Origin: CAYXRK01 sp964467615
GTDB taxonomy: Bacteria > Hydrogenedentota > Hydrogenedentia > Hydrogenedentales > GCA-2746185
Direction: 5' to 3'
Assembly: GCA_964467615.1 (NCBI GenBank)
Contig: CAYXRK010000118.1
Location: 1-14,729 of the forward strand
Length of the DNA: 14,729 nt
A program made the position numbers and the translations under genes. The notes under the pieces were generated by a model that was not told the origin of the DNA, made no database searches, and saw nothing but the letters and a program-made list of their open reading frames with translations. Shown here one piece after another: positions 13,283 through 14,729 of the stretch (the first letter of the stretch is position 1; each line of letters opens with the position of its first letter).

Positions 13283-14584
13283 GTGTCCATCGCCGTCCGC
13301 AACACGCTTTTCTTCGCTATCCCGGTGGTGCTGATCGCGATCGCCTTCGCGGTGAAGAGTCCCTATATGGCCTTCACCGTCTACGCCTTCCTCTTGCTGG
13401 TCGGCATCGCGTACTTCTCGTCGCACGCTTGGCTCGCGGGGCTCGACGCCTCGCGCCGCGTTTCGGGCACGATGTTCCAACAGGGCGACACGATTGACGT
13501 CGGCCTCACCATCCACAACAAACGTGGCTGGCCCATCCCGTGGATTTTCGTAGAGGACCAATACCCGCGCGACATGGCGCGCAAGGGCGACAACGCCCGC
13601 CTCGCCGTCCTCATGCCGGGCCGCAAAATCGATCTGGACTACACACTCACCCTGCACCGCCGCGGCTACCACCGCATCGGCCCGCTCATCATGGAATCGG
13701 GCGATCTCTTCGGCCTCCAGCGCCGCTTTCGCACGGGCGTCTCGCAGAACTACATCTCCGTCCTGCCGACCATTGCCTACATCGACACCTTCACCATTTC
13801 CGGCCGCCGCCCGCAAGGCCCCGTCCGCATCTCGAACCGCGTCTACGAAGACCCCACGCGTATCGCCGGCATTCGCGAGTACCAGCGCGGCGACCCGCTC
13901 AACCGAATCCACTGGAAGGCCACCGCGCGCAATGGCCGCCTCTTCACCAAAACGCTCGAGGCCTCGACCGTCACCGGCGGCACGATGGTTCTCGATCTGC
14001 GCGAGGACAACTATCTCCCCGAAAAACGCGACAAACGCGTCGAACTCGCCGTAACCACTACAGCGTCCATCGCGTATCTTCTGCAAATGGCCGGCGAACA
14101 AGTCGGGATGTTGACCAACGGCTTCGACGCCGCGCTCGTCGCGCAGTACGATGTCGAAGCGCGCGATGTCGTCGCCAAGACTGATCTCGATTCTGCGTTG
14201 TCGTATGACCTCATCGACGACCGCATCAAACCCTTGCAAGTGCCCACGCTCAAATCATCCATTCAAGCCCAGAAGATCGCCGAGAATCTCGCCCGCGTCC
14301 TCCCCGCGCGCGGACTCGACATCGATCAGCTAATCCTCATCGAGCACCGCAACCTCCCGCGCGACGCCGCGCTCCTCGTCGTCTGCCCACTCGTGTCCGA
14401 GCGCCTCGCGTTGGTCCTCGCCGAGATGAAGGTCATCGGCTTCAACGTCTCCGTCTTCATCATCGATGACCGCAAGGCCCACGACGAAGCCGCGCTCCTC
14501 CTCGCCCCCCACCGCATCAACACCTTCCACATCACCGAAGCCCGCGACCTCCACACCCTCTCGCCGCAGAAGATTGGGCACTAG
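13283..14584 (+). CDS. DUF58 domain membrane protein
   Basis: The 433-residue protein begins with two hydrophobic segments (8-23 and 28-46), then a beta-sandwich part (about 60-165: DTIDVGLTIHNKRGWPIPW, HRRGYHRIGP). It carries the DUF58 signature GIREYQRGDPLNRIHWKATA (197-216), followed by a vWA-like region with TGGTMVLDLRED. DUF58 proteins usually accompany a MoxR AAA ATPase and a transglutaminase-like protein and may serve envelope or chaperone functions that are not settled. No MoxR gene is visible here, though the downstream gene is cut off by the window. The start is GTG 13283 with GGAG ten bases upstream. The C-terminal 130 residues (Rossmann-like LLVVCPLVSERLALVLAEMK) are typical of longer members. 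Confidence 0.88.
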   Translation: MSIAVRNTLFFAIPVVLIAIAFAVKSPYMAFTVYAFLLLVGIAYFSSHAWLAGLDASRRVSGTMFQQGDTIDVGLTIHNKRGWPIPWIFVEDQYPRDMARKGDNARLAVLMPGRKIDLDYTLTLHRRGYHRIGPLIMESGDLFGLQRRFRTGVSQNYISVLPTIAYIDTFTISGRRPQGPVRISNRVYEDPTRIAGIREYQRGDPLNRIHWKATARNGRLFTKTLEASTVTGGTMVLDLREDNYLPEKRDKRVELAVTTTASIAYLLQMAGEQVGMLTNGFDAALVAQYDVEARDVVAKTDLDSALSYDLIDDRIKPLQVPTLKSSIQAQKIAENLARVLPARGLDIDQLILIEHRNLPRDAALLVVCPLVSERLALVLAEMKVIGFNVSVFIIDDRKAHDEAALLLAPHRINTFHITEARDLHTLSPQKIGH

Positions 14585-14623
14585 CGATGATCAACTTCAG
14601 TTATCGTCATTGTGTTTGTCATT

Positions 14624-14665
14624 CGTGCCCGTGCTCGTGCTCGTAATCGTAATCGTAATCGTCAC
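14624..14665. repeat. Tandem hexamer repeat (CGTGCT / CGTAAT)
   Basis: Seven consecutive 6-base units: CGTGCC, CGTGCT twice, CGTAAT three times, CGTCAC. A lone CGTCAT occurs at 14605-14610. The unit CGTNNY is kept while its centre changes, so the array looks like slippage of a degenerate unit. It lies between the DUF58 gene and the next possible gene start. Confidence 0.85.
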
Positions 14666-14675
14666 TTCGCCTCCC

Positions 14676-14729
14676 ATGTCCCCGCCGCATAAAGACCCGA
14701 AGTTCGACAATGAAGGAATGGACTTCCAC
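14676..14729 (+). CDS. Possible 5' end of a gene cut by the window
   Basis: ATG 14676 opens a frame of 18 codons to the edge (MSPPHKDPKFDNEGMDFH) with mostly G or C in third positions, like its neighbours. No clear ribosome binding site precedes it. ATG 14710 in another frame is an alternative start. Too little is present to name a family. Confidence 0.3.
   Translation, partial: MSPPHKDPKFDNEGMDFH

Noticed and set aside
13247..14239. Minus-strand reading frame (330 codons) opposite the DUF58 gene
   Set aside because: Composition is a shadow of the DUF58 gene (acidic, Gly/Val/Arg-rich, no domain).
1..14729. CRISPR array, tRNA, rRNA, transposon ends or phage attachment site
   Set aside because: I found no regular spaced repeats, no cloverleaf with a CCA end, no long terminal inverted repeats and no integrase or transposase gene.

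Overview
The window is GC-rich, densely coded bacterial chromosome. An outer-membrane beta-barrel protein, periplasmic proteins and a MutL carrying an endonuclease motif point to a diderm bacterium other than the E. coli type. The overall style, with TTG/GTG starts, many small toxin-antitoxin modules and hexamer tandem repeats of the CGTAAT type between genes, reminds me of uncultured lineages such as Hydrogenedentota or the Planctomycetes group. That placement is a guess from style, not a measurement. I see no rRNA, tRNA, CRISPR array, transposase or phage gene.

Layout. 1-445: a DUF3471-like domain without its usual enzyme, then a hairpin terminator. 446-1687: a DUF481-type outer-membrane protein with an unusual internal insertion. 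1695-2322 (minus): a vapBC-type toxin-antitoxin pair. 2358-2756: a DUF2442 gene with an uncertain start and a possible upstream gene remnant. 2768-4600 (minus): a sugar kinase of the BadF/BadG/NagK class fused to a MurQ etherase, which would carry out two successive steps of MurNAc salvage. 4719-5660 (minus): a Panacea-domain antitoxin followed at once by an uncharacterised 126-residue protein, the likely toxin. 5825-9229: a polysaccharide operon with a sugar aminotransferase, a membrane phosphoglycosyltransferase and a membrane-anchored helical-repeat protein. 9299-10303: a divergent metal-response pair, in which a MerR-family regulator with a Hg/Pb-type cysteine triad faces a secreted cysteine protein across a well-formed MerR operator. 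10400-10850: hicBA with a short coupled leader ORF. 10902-12755: mutL. 12952-13140: rpsU (bS21) with a foldable leader and a clear rho-independent terminator. 13283-14584: a DUF58 protein. 14624-14665: hexamer repeats, followed by a possible gene start that runs off the edge.

How the parts relate. Three, perhaps four, small toxin-antitoxin-like modules (vapBC, DUF2442, Panacea pair, hicBA) sit between housekeeping or envelope genes, as expected of accessory insertions between core genes. The least described pieces are the Panacea pair with its unnamed partner, the MerR-controlled secreted protein and the kinase-MurQ fusion.
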